A stretch of 64,000 nucleotides of DNA, taken from NCBI GenBank assembly GCA_021495925.1, contig JAKEKT010000125.1, positions 24,742 through 88,741 on the forward strand, in the 5' to 3' direction. Positions 46,608 through 58,518 of the stretch are shown here, piece by piece. Below the pieces are notes generated by a model, which did no database searches, was not told the origin of the DNA, and saw only the letters and a list, made by a program, of their open reading frames with translations. The stretch comes from Diplodia intermedia. Taxonomy: Eukaryota > Ascomycota > Dothideomycetes > Botryosphaeriales > Botryosphaeriaceae. The position numbers were made by a program, and so were the translations under genes. Each line of letters starts with the position of its first letter. The stretch's first letter is position 1.

Positions 46608-47324
46608 ATGTCGGCGGCCGCCACCACCACCGTCTTCAACACCACCGAGCTCCTCGAGCTCATCCTCCTCTCGCTCGACCCGCGCACCCTCCTCACCGCC
46701 GCCGCGCGCGTCAACCGCCGCTTCCACGACACGCTCCGCGCGTCGCTGCCGCTGCGCCGCGCGCTGTTCCTCGCGCCCGCGGCCGACCGCGGCCCGCTGC
46801 TGCCGCTCAACGCGCCGGGCACGGCGACGGCCAACCGCTGCGCGCCCGCCGCGCTGCCGCGCGCGCTGGTGCCCGTCGCCAACGGCTTCCTCGCCCGCAG
46901 GTTCCGGCTCGGCCGCTACGACGAGCCCGACGCGGACCACGACGGCGGCTACATGCCGATGGTGGCGATGAAGGCGTTGGAGGAGATGAGCGAGGGGTGG
47001 AAGAGGCAGGAGGAGGAGCGGCGGCGGCAGAGGCGGATCAAGGCGGCGGCGGCGGCGGCGGTGTCGGAGGAAGGAGAGGGAGACGGAAATTCGGTGATCG
47101 ACGGCGCGGCGGCGACGCCGACGTGGAGACGGATGCTTATTTCCCAGCCGCCTCCGAGGAGGGTCGAGGTTGTAATTTACGGGACGAGCATGTTTCAGAG
47201 CGTCAAGGCGTGGGTGGAGTGCGAGGAAGGCGTGACGTTGGGATTGCTATACGACAAGTGCCAGGAACTGAGTTATGGAAGGAGCTGGAGCAGGAGAGCT
47301 GTGGGATGGTTCTTCGAGCTGTGA
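46608..47324 (+). CDS. F-box protein
   Basis: A single exon of 238 residues. Residues about 8-45 form an F-box: VFNTTELLELILLSLDPRTLLTAAARVNRRFHDTL, with the Leu/Pro pattern that binds Skp1 in SCF ubiquitin ligases. The following LRRALFLAPA is typical of the large mould F-box family in which the next part is a divergent substrate domain. A charged helix with an Arg/Glu/Ala run (RRRQRRIKAAAAAAVSEE) spans about 136-156. The C-terminus VEVVIYGTSMFQSVKAWVECEEGVTLGLLYDKC is the most ordered part and may hold the target site. It is convergent with the propeller gene, the stops being 139 bp apart. Confidence 0.8.
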   Translation: MSAAATTTVFNTTELLELILLSLDPRTLLTAAARVNRRFHDTLRASLPLRRALFLAPAADRGPLLPLNAPGTATANRCAPAALPRALVPVANGFLARRFRLGRYDEPDADHDGGYMPMVAMKALEEMSEGWKRQEEERRRQRRIKAAAAAAVSEEGEGDGNSVIDGAAATPTWRRMLISQPPPRRVEVVIYGTSMFQSVKAWVECEEGVTLGLLYDKCQELSYGRSWSRRAVGWFFEL

Positions 47325-47463
47325 TGGGCGGGTGGGCGAGGCAGTTAGGTTAGGGCCGGCTGATTGTGGGACTAGATGAAACAGCGGGAACGGAGTGGTG
47401 GCCTTGAAGCCGGAAGCTTCAGATTTTCGGGTAATTATTTTTGTTACAGCAGCTACAAGCGTT

Positions 47464-48444
47464 TTACACAAGGCCGCTGAGGGCAACAATCTTTCCACCC
47501 TCGGTGTATGTGCCGTTGATCGGGGCGGCCAGACCACCGCCAGTGGTCACGTAGAGGACGCTGCTGTCCTGGCTGGTCTTTCCAAACATCGCTGATGTGG
47601 CGCCCTCAACGAGAGTGGAGGTGAGAGATCCGGCGACGACCTCGACCGAACCAGCAGTCGTGATCTTGAGGATCTCGTTCTCGAAGCCGTTCGCGGCGTA
47701 AGCAACAGCCTGGTCGGTGATGGCGAAGTCGTCGGCGTAAGCGTTCGTGGCGAGGGTCTCGTAGGGGCCGGTGGGCTTTCCGGTGGTCGAATCGATGGCA
47801 ACGCGGCAGAAGAGCTTTGCGAAGAGGTTCTGGTAGTAAAGGTAGCTACCAAGGATCCTAATGCCGTTGACACCAATGGGGATCGAGGCGTTCGACGGAG
47901 GCTTCATGGTCTCGTCGTCAAGCACAAGCTCGTACTCGCCGGTTGCGATGTCAACGCGGTAGACGACACCGGCCTGCGAGTCGGAAACGAGCACTGAGTT
48001 GGAGTTCAGGGTGGTCATGCCATTCAGGAACTCGGCTTCAGGGAGGTCCGCAATCTTCTTGACCCCGGTCTCGCTGCCGCTGAGGTCGACCTGGTAGACG
48101 CCGAACGAGTCCTGGGTGGCAGCGAAGGTGGAAAGGGAGAAGTTGCCGGTGACGACGGTGAAGACATCGGTAGAGATCTCGGAGATACCGAAGACACTGG
48201 TGACACCAGAGAAGCGGTAGACCAGCGAAGGAGAGGAGCCGTTGCTGTTGGGGTTGATTTGGTAGATCTCAGGGCGGTCGACCAGGTCGACGAGGAGGTT
48301 GCCATTCTGGCGGATGGCAAGGTTCTCAACCCATGTACCATCCTCGAACTGATAGACCATGCGCGAGCTAGTATCCCTAGCGCACAGGTTGGAAGAGGCC
48401 GCAGCCGTAGAAAGAAGAGCGGAAAGAACAGCGAAGGACTTCAT
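47464..48444 (-). CDS. Secreted six-bladed beta-propeller, SMP-30/TolB-like
   Basis: 326 residues from the ATG at 48444. Upstream codons stay open but contain no ATG. A signal peptide (MKSFAVLSALLSTAAASS) opens the protein. It continues with propeller strands: VENLAIRQNGNLLVDLVDRPEIYQIN, FGISEISTDVFTVVTGNFS, FLNGMTTLNSNSVLVSDSQAGVVYRVD, GVNGIRILGSYLYYQN, DDFAITDQAVAYAANGFENEILKI and SSVLYVTTGGGLAAPING. This pattern is shared by mould SMP-30/gluconolactonase-like propellers, some of which act as hetero-Diels-Alderases (AsR5, EupF) in tropolone meroterpenoid pathways; many others have no known role. No partner biosynthetic genes are nearby, so the function stays open. There are no introns. Confidence 0.82.
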   Translation of the reverse strand: MKSFAVLSALLSTAAASSNLCARDTSSRMVYQFEDGTWVENLAIRQNGNLLVDLVDRPEIYQINPNSNGSSPSLVYRFSGVTSVFGISEISTDVFTVVTGNFSLSTFAATQDSFGVYQVDLSGSETGVKKIADLPEAEFLNGMTTLNSNSVLVSDSQAGVVYRVDIATGEYELVLDDETMKPPSNASIPIGVNGIRILGSYLYYQNLFAKLFCRVAIDSTTGKPTGPYETLATNAYADDFAITDQAVAYAANGFENEILKITTAGSVEVVAGSLTSTLVEGATSAMFGKTSQDSSVLYVTTGGGLAAPINGTYTEGGKIVALSGLV

Positions 48445-50449
48445 TTTGATAGAATCGAAAGACAAAGAGCGTCGAATGGGGTTTGGTCAAACACTTCACG
48501 ACAACTGCGCGCTTTTAAGTATCTCGCTTCTGTGAAGGAATCGGGTAGCTCGCAATCAGCGGTTAAAGGCCCCTTCGGACGGGCTCTGCATGCTTCCAAC
48601 GTCTGAGCTCCCCAGCGATGTGGCGGCGACGGGGCCGGGTGGTGCCGCTTTGGCGCGGGTGCCGGCCGTAGAATGCTTCCAGGTCACAGTACACAGGCCC
48701 GTCTCAGCGTTTCCACGTTGGGAAGGATCTGACGGCGGCAGTTACCGCATGAGGAAGTCCATCTCATCGATGGATGCCCCGCGCAGGGCGGATGCAAACA
48801 GATGCGCGGATAAGGTTGGAGCAGGAGGCCTTCAGGGTGACCCTCTGTTGCGACTTGCGTCGTGGTTGCCCAGTATAGCGGGTGCAGAAGCGGTATAGGC
48901 GGCAGCAGAAGCTGTGGTGGCACAAAAATGCCCGAGCACGTTTACGTACAGGCCGGGTGATTGAAACATGATCGGAGATAAGTGTGGGGCGTGGCCGGCT
49001 AGCGGGCTGGACAGACGCGGCGCGTGAGGGGGGCGAGATGCCGTGGTTCTGTTGCCGAGGCCGGCTTCATGCAGGCGGAAGGATGGGAAAAGGGCGACAT
49101 GGAGCCGAAGGAGGTGTGGAGTTTCATCAAGCCCGAGAGTAATGTGTTTGCGACACGAGTCACGTGCCAGGCACACGCAAGCACACCGCACGGCCCTGCC
49201 TCGGCCGATAAGGACGGGCAGCCCCTGGCCCAGCTCGCTAACAAATATCAACGCTGCCAGCGCTGCATCCCCCGCAGCGCTCGACTCAGATCCTCCACCT
49301 TGGGCCTCATCACCACTGTCATGGTCCTCTGCGATGCCCGCCCCCAGCTGCGATTCGTCCCGGCAGCTCGGCACTGTCAAACCTTCTTCCTGCCACGCGC
49401 AAACAGGACGCTGCCCAACACACGAGTGCGCTGCCGTTTCAGGCCCGTGAGGCGCGCAGGCTGATTGGACGACCGCCTTCCTGCCTTCTAGCCGCCTTCC
49501 ATGGTGCTTCTAGCTGCAGCAGCTGTCACCACGAGGCGCGGATTCCAAACAACGGCTCGGTGCCATGCTCAACGGTGTAGGGCGGGCAGCGCTTCAGAAA
49601 CATGATGGATTGCGGCGTTTGGCAGCGCCTGGCTCCAGCGGAGGTTCTCGGGCCGCGGAGAGACACAGCCGGACGCGCCGTTGTGGGAGCCGGCCGTTCC
49701 TGGCTTGCGCCCTCCCTTTTCGCCGGCGCCAGGGTCAGACGACATGCCATCCTGGCCCCCGTTCGGTCCCTCCACCACGCCGTCTATCGGTCAAGTGCAG
49801 CCTCATTTTCCTGTGCCTGGATTTAGCGTCCATGACGTCCTGCCCGAACCTTGAAACGCTCCCAGCATCGTTAGATCGCGATGCAAAATTGAGCCGCATC
49901 CGGCCTGTGCCTGCCAGTGAACAGCCTTACGCCTCCAACCACCCAATCATGGCCCATAGTGCCCTTCCCGTTTCCGCGTGCTCGTCATCATGCTGCACTG
50001 CGCTTGTCATCATGCTGCACTGTGCTTGACGCCGCTGTCGAGGGTCTCCATGTTCTCGCCCTCCGGATAACATCCGTTCACCGTGGCAACTCGGTCTTTG
50101 TCGATCCCTCGCGCGCTAGATACACGTTTCGCCAACACTTAGCTGCAGTTAGGATCATGGTGTCTGAGTTTTCTGGTGGCTGGCTGTCGCAGAGGCTGGT
50201 TGGGTGCCTGTCTGGGAGAAACTATAAATCCTCACTGGACTGGACTGAAGTGAAGCCCTTCAAGATACCATTCAGCTACAACTTTCCATCTGTCAACTCT
50301 GTTTCTTCTTCGGAAGGCATCGTTATCTCGATATCCTATCCGCCGATAAGGCATCTGGTACGTGCCAGCTACTCGGCCTTAAGCGTTGACGTCACTGACC
50401 GCACAACAGAGACTTCACCCGGCTTAAGTTCCATAGCATTTTCAGGTCA
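48445..50449. other. Intergenic between propeller and aquaporin genes
   Basis: 2.0 kb: propeller promoter on the left and aquaporin promoter and leader on the right. Frames on both strands near 48.8-49.5 kb are GC-driven. No gene was recognised. A perfect-length 22-bp tandem repeat lies at 49984-50027. Confidence 0.45.
49984..50027. repeat. Two tandem 22-bp copies
   Basis: The unit starting GTCATCATGCTGCACTG and ending GCTT occurs twice in a row with a single C/T difference. It is non-coding and most likely a recent slippage duplication. Confidence 0.9.
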
Positions 50450-52566
50450 ATGGCAGCTGCGTCCAGAGACGGCACTGGATACGAACCGTTTCGTGCTACG
50501 AAACCCCGCGTCGACGGCATGAATCCTCTTGCAGGCATTCCTGCTGCTTCTTCTCCTGGTGGACATGCCATGGAGCGACCAACTCTCGGCACACCCTCCC
50601 CTTCTATCCTACCGCCCAAGACTTCGACTCCGGTCTCACTGTCCCGAACCTCCTTCCAGGCCCCTCCGTATGAGCATGAGCGCGATACTTCTATGGACAG
50701 AAGGTCTCAAGACAGATCCTCTCTTCTGGGCAACAAGCGCAGGTCCAACGTAGGGCCCGGTAGCATGAAGGACTACCCATTCCCAGACTATACCACGGAT
50801 GCAGAGAGGGAGCCAACTGCTGGTCCTTCGACGCTCGAGCGCTCCGGCACACAGACAAACTATGACAACAACGCAATCGGCAGAGCAAGGTCGAATTCAG
50901 CATTTACCTCTACACATGCGGCTGAGGCTCACAGGGATACATGGCGCAGCCGTGGAAGCACATCACCCGAGCCGAGCCTTTCCGCTTTCGTCGCTCCGAA
51001 CGGAAGGCCGCTTTCTATCTTTGACCTCAAGGAGCAAGCCAAGAAGGCGAAGGCAGAGAGCATCGTCAACGGTGTCAGGCCTTCCCCCGCGCCGAAAGAC
51101 TCCTGGAGGAGCACCTACAACACGGCCACATACAACTATGGCGACATGGCCGATTATGCTGCAGCCAGATATTTCAATGCTGCGGCTGGGGGTGATGACG
51201 GTAACCGACCGCGGGATAGAGACAGTGAGCTCCTGGCGTTAAGGCTTCCATGGACGATGTGGATGAACAGTGATTTCAAGAATCACTTCGTTGGTAAGCC
51301 TGGCTCTACAATGGCCATTTGTTATAGTCTCACTCGCTGACAATGCTCAGCCGCTGTTGGTGAATGGGCTGGAACGACCATGTTCCTGTTCTTCGCCTTT
51401 GCTGGCACCCAAGTTGCCAATGCGAAGAGTTTGGCACCCTCCGAGGCGACTACGACCAACGCAACCACTGGTTTCGACCCTGCCGTTATGCTGTACATTT
51501 CGCTCGCCTTCGGTTTCTCCTTGATGGTCAACGTCTGGGTCTTCTTCCGTATCTCTGGCGGTCTCTTCAACCCTGCGGTATGTCGAGCAAACTCAGCATT
51601 GCCACCGTTGAAGCTAGTAGCTAATTCCGCTTTCAGGTCACTCTGGCGCTGTTCGCGACGGGTGCCATTGGAGCGTGGCGGTCGGTCTGTCTGTTCATTG
51701 CCCAGATCGCTGGCAGCATCACGGCTTCGGCGCTTGTCTTGGCAATTTTCCCGACTACACTCAATGTCCGCACGACGCTAAGTGATGGAACCTCGATCGC
51801 TCAAGGTCTGTTCATCGAGGCGTTCATGACAGCTGAGCTTGTCTTCACGTAAGTAAAACACGGCGAAAGCAAATCTTCTCCATCTAACACATCACGCAGG
51901 ATTTTGATGTTGGCGAAGGAGAAGCACAAGGCCACCTTCATTGCTCCGGTTGGCATTGGTCTGGCCCTCTTCATTGCGGAACTTTGCGGCGTCTACTACA
52001 CCGGAGGGTCTCTGAACCCTGCTCGCAGCATTGGACCGTGCATCGTCACCAACACGTGGGACAGTACGCACTGGATCTACTGGCTTGGGCCCGCGATCGG
52101 ATGTGCTTTCGCGATCGGATTCTACAAGTTCATCAAGATCCTCGAGTACGAGATGGCCAACCCCGGCCAAGACGGCGACGACGAGAACGACCCGACCAAG
52201 AACCCGTACCACGAAGTGCGCGAGAAGCAGCGCGAGATGACGGCCAAGATCCTGTCGGGCCTCAACATCAACACGACGATGCCGCGCCAGCAGCAGCCGA
52301 TGGGCGGCGATGGCGACCGCACGCCGCAGATGGGCGACAACGGGTTCTACCTGCCCGACACTCGGGGCCGCGCGAATGCCGGGGATTTGGAGAGCGGGTT
52401 TGGGCCAGGGCCGCTCGGCGTACCGGGGCCGCGGGGCGACCTGTCGACCATCCCATCGAACGAGATGCAGAGCCCGAGCCCGGGCAACAGAGCAGCAGAC
52501 TTTGTGGCGTCGCCGCAACGGGCATCGCCTCGGCACTCGTTGCAGGACATTCGGGAGGCGGCGTGA
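50450..52566 (+). CDS. Aquaporin with long cytosolic N- and C-terminal tails
   Basis: A MIP-family channel for water or small solutes in the plasma membrane. Exons are 50450-51293, 51351-51577, 51637-51848 and 51900-52566, giving 649 residues. About 285 hydrophilic, Ser/Pro-rich residues precede the first membrane helix (AAVGEWAGTTMFLFFAFAGTQVANA). The first NPA box is Asn355-Pro-Ala in GGLFNPAV, split by an intron exactly after Ala. The second is Asn467-Pro-Ala-Arg in GGSLNPARS. The helices between (SVCLFIAQIAGSITASALV, LFIEAFMTAELVFTILML, IAPVGIGLALFIAELCGVYY) and the last one (HWIYWLGPAIGCAFAIGFYKF) are complete. The C-terminus adds about 150 Pro/Gly-rich residues. Both NPA boxes are canonical, favouring a functional pore. 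The tails are longer than in yeast AQY1 and probably regulatory. Confidence 0.92.
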
Positions 52567-53657
52567 AGCCGGGAGGGGTGAGGGTGTGGTGTGGTTGGCG
52601 GGAGGTGGGTGCCAAGGGGCCAAGGCGGGGGAGACATTTTTGCAGCGGAATTAGAACCGACCGAAGATCCGGGAGATCCTGGATCAGCGCAACGTGGGAG
52701 TTCAGGGAGCTACGGACGGAAAGGCGGTGGGTGCAGGCGACGGGCGAGGGCGCGGCCTCCTTTCTTCATCTCGCGCCGGGCGTTGTGATTGGTCAGGTGT
52801 TGTATGTACAGTACGTTTCGATGAGATATGTAATGCCAGATAAATGCTAGATACGAAAATGCCCTACGCTTATTGCCCGCAAACACGAGGCCAGGTTGCA
52901 CAGTGGCGATGCTGGAACCGACCTGGCTGCGCTGACAGGCGCCTGATTTTCCTGGCGCCGCGTCGGTACAGCTGCCCAGACAGGGCTGCGGGCCGATGCG
53001 CACAAGGGGCAAGCGGCGGACTAGAGGCGGAAACCGGGGGAGGACAACGAGCCAGCTCCACCCCAACGGCCACGCGAGATCTCTGTCGAGCCATTGCGGC
53101 ACTGTCCGGCTGCCAGCGCCGCATCACCAGCTGCAGCTCTCGCCGCCGCCCTCCACTCACCGCGCGCCTTCTGCGAACGCCAGGGAAAAGCAAAAAGAGG
53201 AAACAAGTGCCATCGCCGCGCCCAGAGCCGCGCCGCTGCCAGCTCCGCTTATAAACGCAAACCCGAATTCGCGACACTTGCAGGAACCAGGCCGTAACCC
53301 TAGCGCAGTCAACTTTTTCGCCTCCACCGCTGTCATCCATCCCGAAAAGGCTCCGCTACCTAAGCCCGACCTGCAACCGCTCTGCACCCGCTGCTCCCGC
53401 TGCGCACGCATCCTACCCAGCGACCAGGACACCTCCACGACACGCGCTCACCTCTACTCGCGTCCCGGTTGCACAAAGAGACTCGCACACGCCCGCCCCG
53501 CCGCTGTTGCCCTGCGCGAGGGCGCACGAACCTTTGGGAAACCCACCGAGTACCGGGAAACGCGCTCGCCTGCCGTTCGCTTCCCAGCAGCAGCAGCAGC
53601 CCCTCCTTCCCTTTTCCTCTTTTCCGCCCTCCTCTCATATTCCTTCCTCTCTCGACC
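52567..53657. other. Intergenic before the methyltransferase gene
   Basis: 1.1 kb holding the aquaporin 3' UTR and the methyltransferase promoter. The frame of the methyltransferase remains open upstream, but the translation is of low complexity. Directly before the ATG the DNA is CT-rich (CTTCCTCTCTCGACC). Confidence 0.5.
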
Positions 53658-54868
53658 ATGTTCAGCTCGTCGCCGGGGGGCGCCCATCGACACGAGATCG
53701 ACGAGGACGTGGAGGCGGCCGCGGAGCAGGCGCGCACGCAGATCGACGTCGAGTCATGGCACGACGACGACGAGGACAGAGGCGGCTTCGACGACGGGCG
53801 TTCGGAGGCGGAGTCGGGCTACTCGTCGGACGACGGCGGGTCGGCGACGACGTCGGTGTCGTCGTCGGTGCGCGACTACGTGTTCGAGAACGGGCGGCGG
53901 TACCACCGGTACTGCGAGGGCCGGTACAGCCTGCCGAACGACGAGCAGGAGCAGGACCGCGAGGACATGAAGCACGCGATGACGGTGGCGGTGTGCGGCG
54001 ACAAGCTGCACTTCGCGCCCATCGGCGACGCGCCCGGCCGCATTCTGGATCTCGGCACGGGCACGGGCATCTGGTGCGTCGACATGGGCGATGCGTATCC
54101 GAGCGCGGAGGTCATCGGCGTGGATCTCAGCCCCATCCAGCCGACCTTCGTGCCGCCGAATGGTAAGAGAAACTTGCCTCTCCGTTTTTGCGTTACAGTT
54201 GTCTTGTTGGGCGGCGGTGGAGGAAGAGGGATCGGGGACCTTGGAGGGGGATTCGGTTGCTGACTGAGATTTTTGTTTGCGATATAGTGCGCTTCCTGAT
54301 CGACGACATCGAGAGCGACTGGGTCTATGGCGCGCCGTTCGACCTCATCCACCTGCGCGCAATGGCGCCGGCAATTCGCAACTGGAGCAAGTTGCTGGCC
54401 GACGCGTATGACTGGCTCAAGCCCGGCGCGTACATCGAGCTGCAGGAGCTCGACTTCTTCCCGCAGAGCGACGACGGCTCCATGCCGGACGACTGGGGAT
54501 ACATGCAGTACATGCGCGCCTGCCGCGAGGGCTTTCAGAAATTCGGCAACGACTTCCACGTCGCGCAAAAGGTCGCCGGGAAGCTCCGCGATGCCGGCTT
54601 CGTCAACGTCGTCGAGCAGAAGATCAAGGTGCCGTTGGGCGCGTGGGCCAAGAACAAGCTGCTCAGGACCGCCGGCTTGTACATGCAGGCGGCGGTCATT
54701 GACGCGTTCAGCATTGCGTCTGCCGGTCCCCTGCAACGCGGGCTTGGCTGGAGCAAGGAAGAAGCGGAGGTGTTCATCGCCGGCGCGCGGAAGGCCATCA
54801 GGGACCCGAAGGTGCATGCGTACTACACGCTGTATATGGTATACGGCCAGAAGCCGACAATGAGCTGA
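53658..54868 (+). CDS. LaeA-like SAM-dependent methyltransferase
   Basis: A class I methyltransferase of the type to which the secondary-metabolism regulator LaeA belongs; moulds carry many such paralogues. Exons are 53658-54162 and 54288-54868 with a 125-nt intron, giving 361 residues. The N-terminal 70 residues are acidic and Ser-rich. The lead-in is DYVFENGRRYHRYCEGRYSLPNDEQEQDREDMKHAM, the family's typical sequence before the fold. Motif I is ILDLGTGTGIWCVDMG (129-144), then VIGVDLSPIQP. Later motifs are FDLIHLRAMAPAI, WLKPGAYIELQELDF and a C-terminal YYTLYMVYGQKP. The methyl acceptor is unknown. Being the LaeA regulator itself is unlikely without a comparison of paralogues. Confidence 0.88.
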
Positions 54869-56778
54869 TCCGGCGGATATCTGGCTCCCAAGTGTGTATT
54901 CCACCTCTTCTTGCACCTGATTTGGTCCTCCCTCCTACATTTTCTCCCCCTTTTTCGCCACCCCAAGCTTTGCTCATACGACGCCCGCTGGACACGGCAA
55001 ATTTGTCCTTTTGCAGATCATACATAGAGTCAGCATGAAGGGAGGTACAGAGCATCATGGTAATACACTTCTCGGGCCAGGAGTTATATTGCCGGGTAAT
55101 TTTTGAAGCGTTTTCTGCTTTTACAGATCTCGGGCCGGTTGGTTACTGCTGCTGAACGGACAGGGTTGGATTTTGCTCTTTATCAGCACTTCGGAGCTTT
55201 TAGCGGACGGAGATACCACATGGACTTCAAGCGGTTTGCCTCTTTATTGCAACGGTCTTGTCTGGAACAAAAAACTGGAGATTTTACATTCTGCGGTCGG
55301 ACGGAGGGGAGGAAGAAGAAGAGACAAAAAGGTAGCAGCAAATGAGAGAAACATTCCAAAGCAAGAAAGTAAACGGCAAGCATTACGATCGACCTCGGCA
55401 CACAAGACTGGGTTTCTTTGGAATTCTCACCACCGCTTGGCAGCGCTTGAGGAACGCGCTATCTGCGACGATCCCATGGGCAGATGCAGGTCATACGTGA
55501 GCACGGGACCCACTCGTCATCAGCCCTACACGCCATTTTTTTCCGCCGAGGAACTCGGACCCGGGCTTCTGCTCCGGGAGCGCCCATGGAACGCTTCTTC
55601 CTCGTCAACCTGCGGGACTCGGGTCGCGCAGGCTGAGACGCGCTTTCGGATGCGGTGTGCATCGTCAGGCACATCATCCGACGGAAGCTGCACATGAGAA
55701 TGCTGCGGGAAGCACTGCCGCCGCTACAAGTAGGTAAGGGATGCCACGTGGCATGAGATGGTCGCAGATGCGGATGCGGGCAGCGAGGGAGAAAAATTAT
55801 GAATGTGGTTCAGCGGCCGTAGCAGCTGGAGCAGCAGCAGTACACACTTCGGTGCACGGTGTCATCAGCAAGGTTTTTGTGCCTGCGAGAAAAAGCAAAA
55901 ACCGGATGCACGAGGTGGTGCAGATGCAGTAGGATGGGAAGAGGGCAGGCATCAAGAGGTAACGTGAACGCGCGCTCGCTTTCCTTGTTCCACGCTCCAT
56001 CTTTTTCTTCTGTCCCCGTTGCAAGCGGAGCTGCAGCTTGTCGACAATTGACAGGCGGAAGGGTCGCGATTCCTTGACTAACCAAGTCTGCCCTATTCCC
56101 CGGTCAAATTTGGGCCGTTAGACGGCACCGGTCCAGGGGCTGCGAGAGGGACGACAGACGATCCGGGTCGTCGTATTGGCTACCGCCCGGCCCGGATGGT
56201 GACGGCAGCTCTGGCCCGGAAGAGCGAGCCTGTGAGCTAGACAGGTACTAAACTAAAAATACCGAGCACTCTACGCCGGCACAGCCCCTAGCTACCAGGC
56301 TAGCAACCCTATGAACCGTTTCTCGACAGTCATGACAGTGGCTCTCAGCCTTAGCCGCCGCCGCCGCCTCCCCCGCTGTTCGCCATGAACATCACCGTCG
56401 CACTGCTAGCATCGTCGACTCTCGCGCCACAACACGCACGCTGCCAATTGCAGCCATGGCCAAGCCCACGGCCCCGAAGCTTAAGGCAGGCCACCGCTCA
56501 TCAATCGAAGCAGATCGCCGGCGCAGGGCTGGTTCATTGAGCTTGGCGCACGCCCCCACCCGCCGAATACGATGCTACACCACAGGGGATCAGCGGCTTA
56601 GACGGTTTACTATTCGTACAGAGTGGAACCCCATCTCTCTCGCCCGTCTGACTGTGTGTGCTCTCTATATGAGAGGGCTCGCCTGCTCCCGGATGGCTGA
56701 AGCTGCACGCCGAGGTCGACCAACCTATTCTCTCGCTATTTCATATCTGGTTCCCAGAAGTCGCTCGTTTTTGCAAAC
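54869..56778. other. Intergenic before the GMC oxidoreductase gene
   Basis: 1.9 kb without a recognisable gene. TCTCTATATGAGAGGG at about 56661-56676 is a TATA-like box about 110 bp before the GMC start. Confidence 0.5.
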
Positions 56779-58518
56779 ATGAGGTCGCCTACCACGGCCG
56801 TCGTTCTCGGCTTCCTGTCGTCCTTCTCCGTCGCCGCCCCTCTGCTCGACGTCGCAGTCAACTCTGCCGACTGGACGAAGCAGGAGTGGGATGCCATCGT
56901 CGTCGGTGCCGGCCCTGCCGGGATCATTGTTGCCGACAGGCTCAGCGAGGCCGGCAAGAAGACGCTCCTCCTGGAAGACGGAGGCAAGTCTTACGGCATT
57001 GTCGGCGGCACCGATCGCCCTGACTGGCTGAGCGGCACCAACCTTAGCCGTGTCGACGTTCCGGGTCTCTGTAAGCTTGCATAAACCCCGCAGCACGTTT
57101 CAACGCATTCCGGCTAATTGGAAACAGACAAGAGCATCTTCAGCGATGGGGGCGACCTGGTCTGCGGCAGCCGCGTCAACGCCTACGGCGGCTGCACCAT
57201 TGGCGGCTCGTCCGCCATCAACGCCGGCCTCTACTTCCAACCCCCGGCATCCGATTGGGACGACTTCCACCCGGATGGCTGGAAGAACGCCGATGTGCAA
57301 GCTGCCACGCAGCGGCTGTACCAGCGCCAGGCGTCGGTCGAGCAGTACTCGATGGACGGCAAGTACTACCTGCAGTCCGGCTACGAAGCCGCGCGCCAGT
57401 GGATTGTCGACGGCGTAGGCTACTCGGACGTCGTCATCAACGATGCCGCCGACCAGAAGTTCCGCGTCTTCGGCCGCCCGTCGTACGACTACGCGAACGG
57501 CCAGCGCGGCGGCCCCGTCACCACCTACCTGCAGACCGCCCTCGCCCGCGACAACTTCCAGCTGCAGCACGGCGTGCGCGTGCAGCGCGTCGCCCGCACC
57601 GGCGCCAAGGCCACCGGCGTCGTCGCCACAGTCGACGGCAACGAGGTCACCATCCCCCTGTCCGACGCCGGCCGCGTCGTGCTCAGCGGCGGCGCGGTCC
57701 AGTCGCCCTCGCTGCTCATGTACTCGGGCATCGGCGACGAGGAGACGCTGTCGCGCCTCGCCGAGGGCGGCAAGCTCGCCGAGGCGCCGTCCGCGTGGAT
57801 CAACAACACGGCCGTCGGCGCGCGCCTGTTCGACAACCCCAACACCTTCATCGAACTGACGGGGCCGGCGCTGTCGTCGTACACGCACAGCTACGCGGCG
57901 CCGGCGGCGGCGGACGAGGAGCTGTACCTCGACCGGCGCTCGGGGCCGTACTCGTTCGCGTCGCAGACCAGCGTCTTCTGGACGTACGTCAACCACACGG
58001 ACGGCAGCGCGCCCGCGGGCGTGCAGGGCACCATCGACAGCGCCGGCTTCGGCGACTGGACCGACAACAAGACCATCACGCTCAACGTGTACGGCACCTC
58101 GGGCCTGCTGTCCGAGGGCCGCGTCGTGCTCGACGACCAGTTCGTCGCCGGCCCCAGCGACGACGTGTACTACAGCGACGCCGCGGGCCGCGACGCCGAC
58201 GACATCGCCTCCTTCATCCACGACATCTTCGCCAAGCTGCCCGCCGGCTTGGAGCCGCTGAACATCGGGCGCAACGCGACCAAGGACGAGATCAGGACGT
58301 ACATCACGACCCCGTCGGCGTACGCGAGGGGCATGGTCAACCACTGGAGCAGCAGCTGCAGGATCGGCGAGTGCGTGGATGAGAACGCGGTGGTCAAGGG
58401 CACGGAGAACGTGCACGTTGTGGACGGTAGCATCGTGGCGCCGCTGACGGTGAACCCACAGTTCGGCATCATGGTGGCGGCGGAGAGGGCGAGTGAGTTG
58501 ATCAATGCGCTGTACTAG
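56779..58518 (+). CDS. Secreted GMC oxidoreductase, cellobiose-dehydrogenase flavodomain type
   Basis: An FAD-dependent extracellular oxidoreductase. Exons are 56779-57070 and 57128-58518, giving 560 residues. A signal peptide (about 1-20) is followed by the dinucleotide fold VVGAGPAGIIVADRL (41-55), with Glu66 in LLLEDGG. NAYGGCTIGGSSAINAGLY is the GMC signature 1 region. RVVLSGGAVQSPSLLMYSGIG is signature 2. The catalytic pair His503 (VNHWSSSC) and Asn540 (VNPQFG) is present. HVVDGSIVAPLTVNPQFGIMVAAERA is the conserved end of cellobiose dehydrogenase flavodomains. No cytochrome domain precedes it and no cellulose-binding module follows. Likely substrates are sugars or oligosaccharides, perhaps feeding electrons to other extracellular enzymes. 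The Kelch gene is the next gene downstream on the same strand. Confidence 0.92.

Noticed and set aside
48832..49380. 182-codon minus-strand frame between propeller and aquaporin
   Set aside because: No domain, mixed composition, and plus-strand frames cover the same bases.
53876..54916. 346-codon minus-strand frame opposite the methyltransferase
   Set aside because: It overlaps a clearly real SAM methyltransferase, including its intron, and lacks any domain.
57100..58416. 438-codon minus-strand frame opposite the GMC oxidoreductase
   Set aside because: An antisense product of high third-position GC; Val/Arg/Asp-rich without a domain, while the plus strand carries a complete catalytic enzyme.
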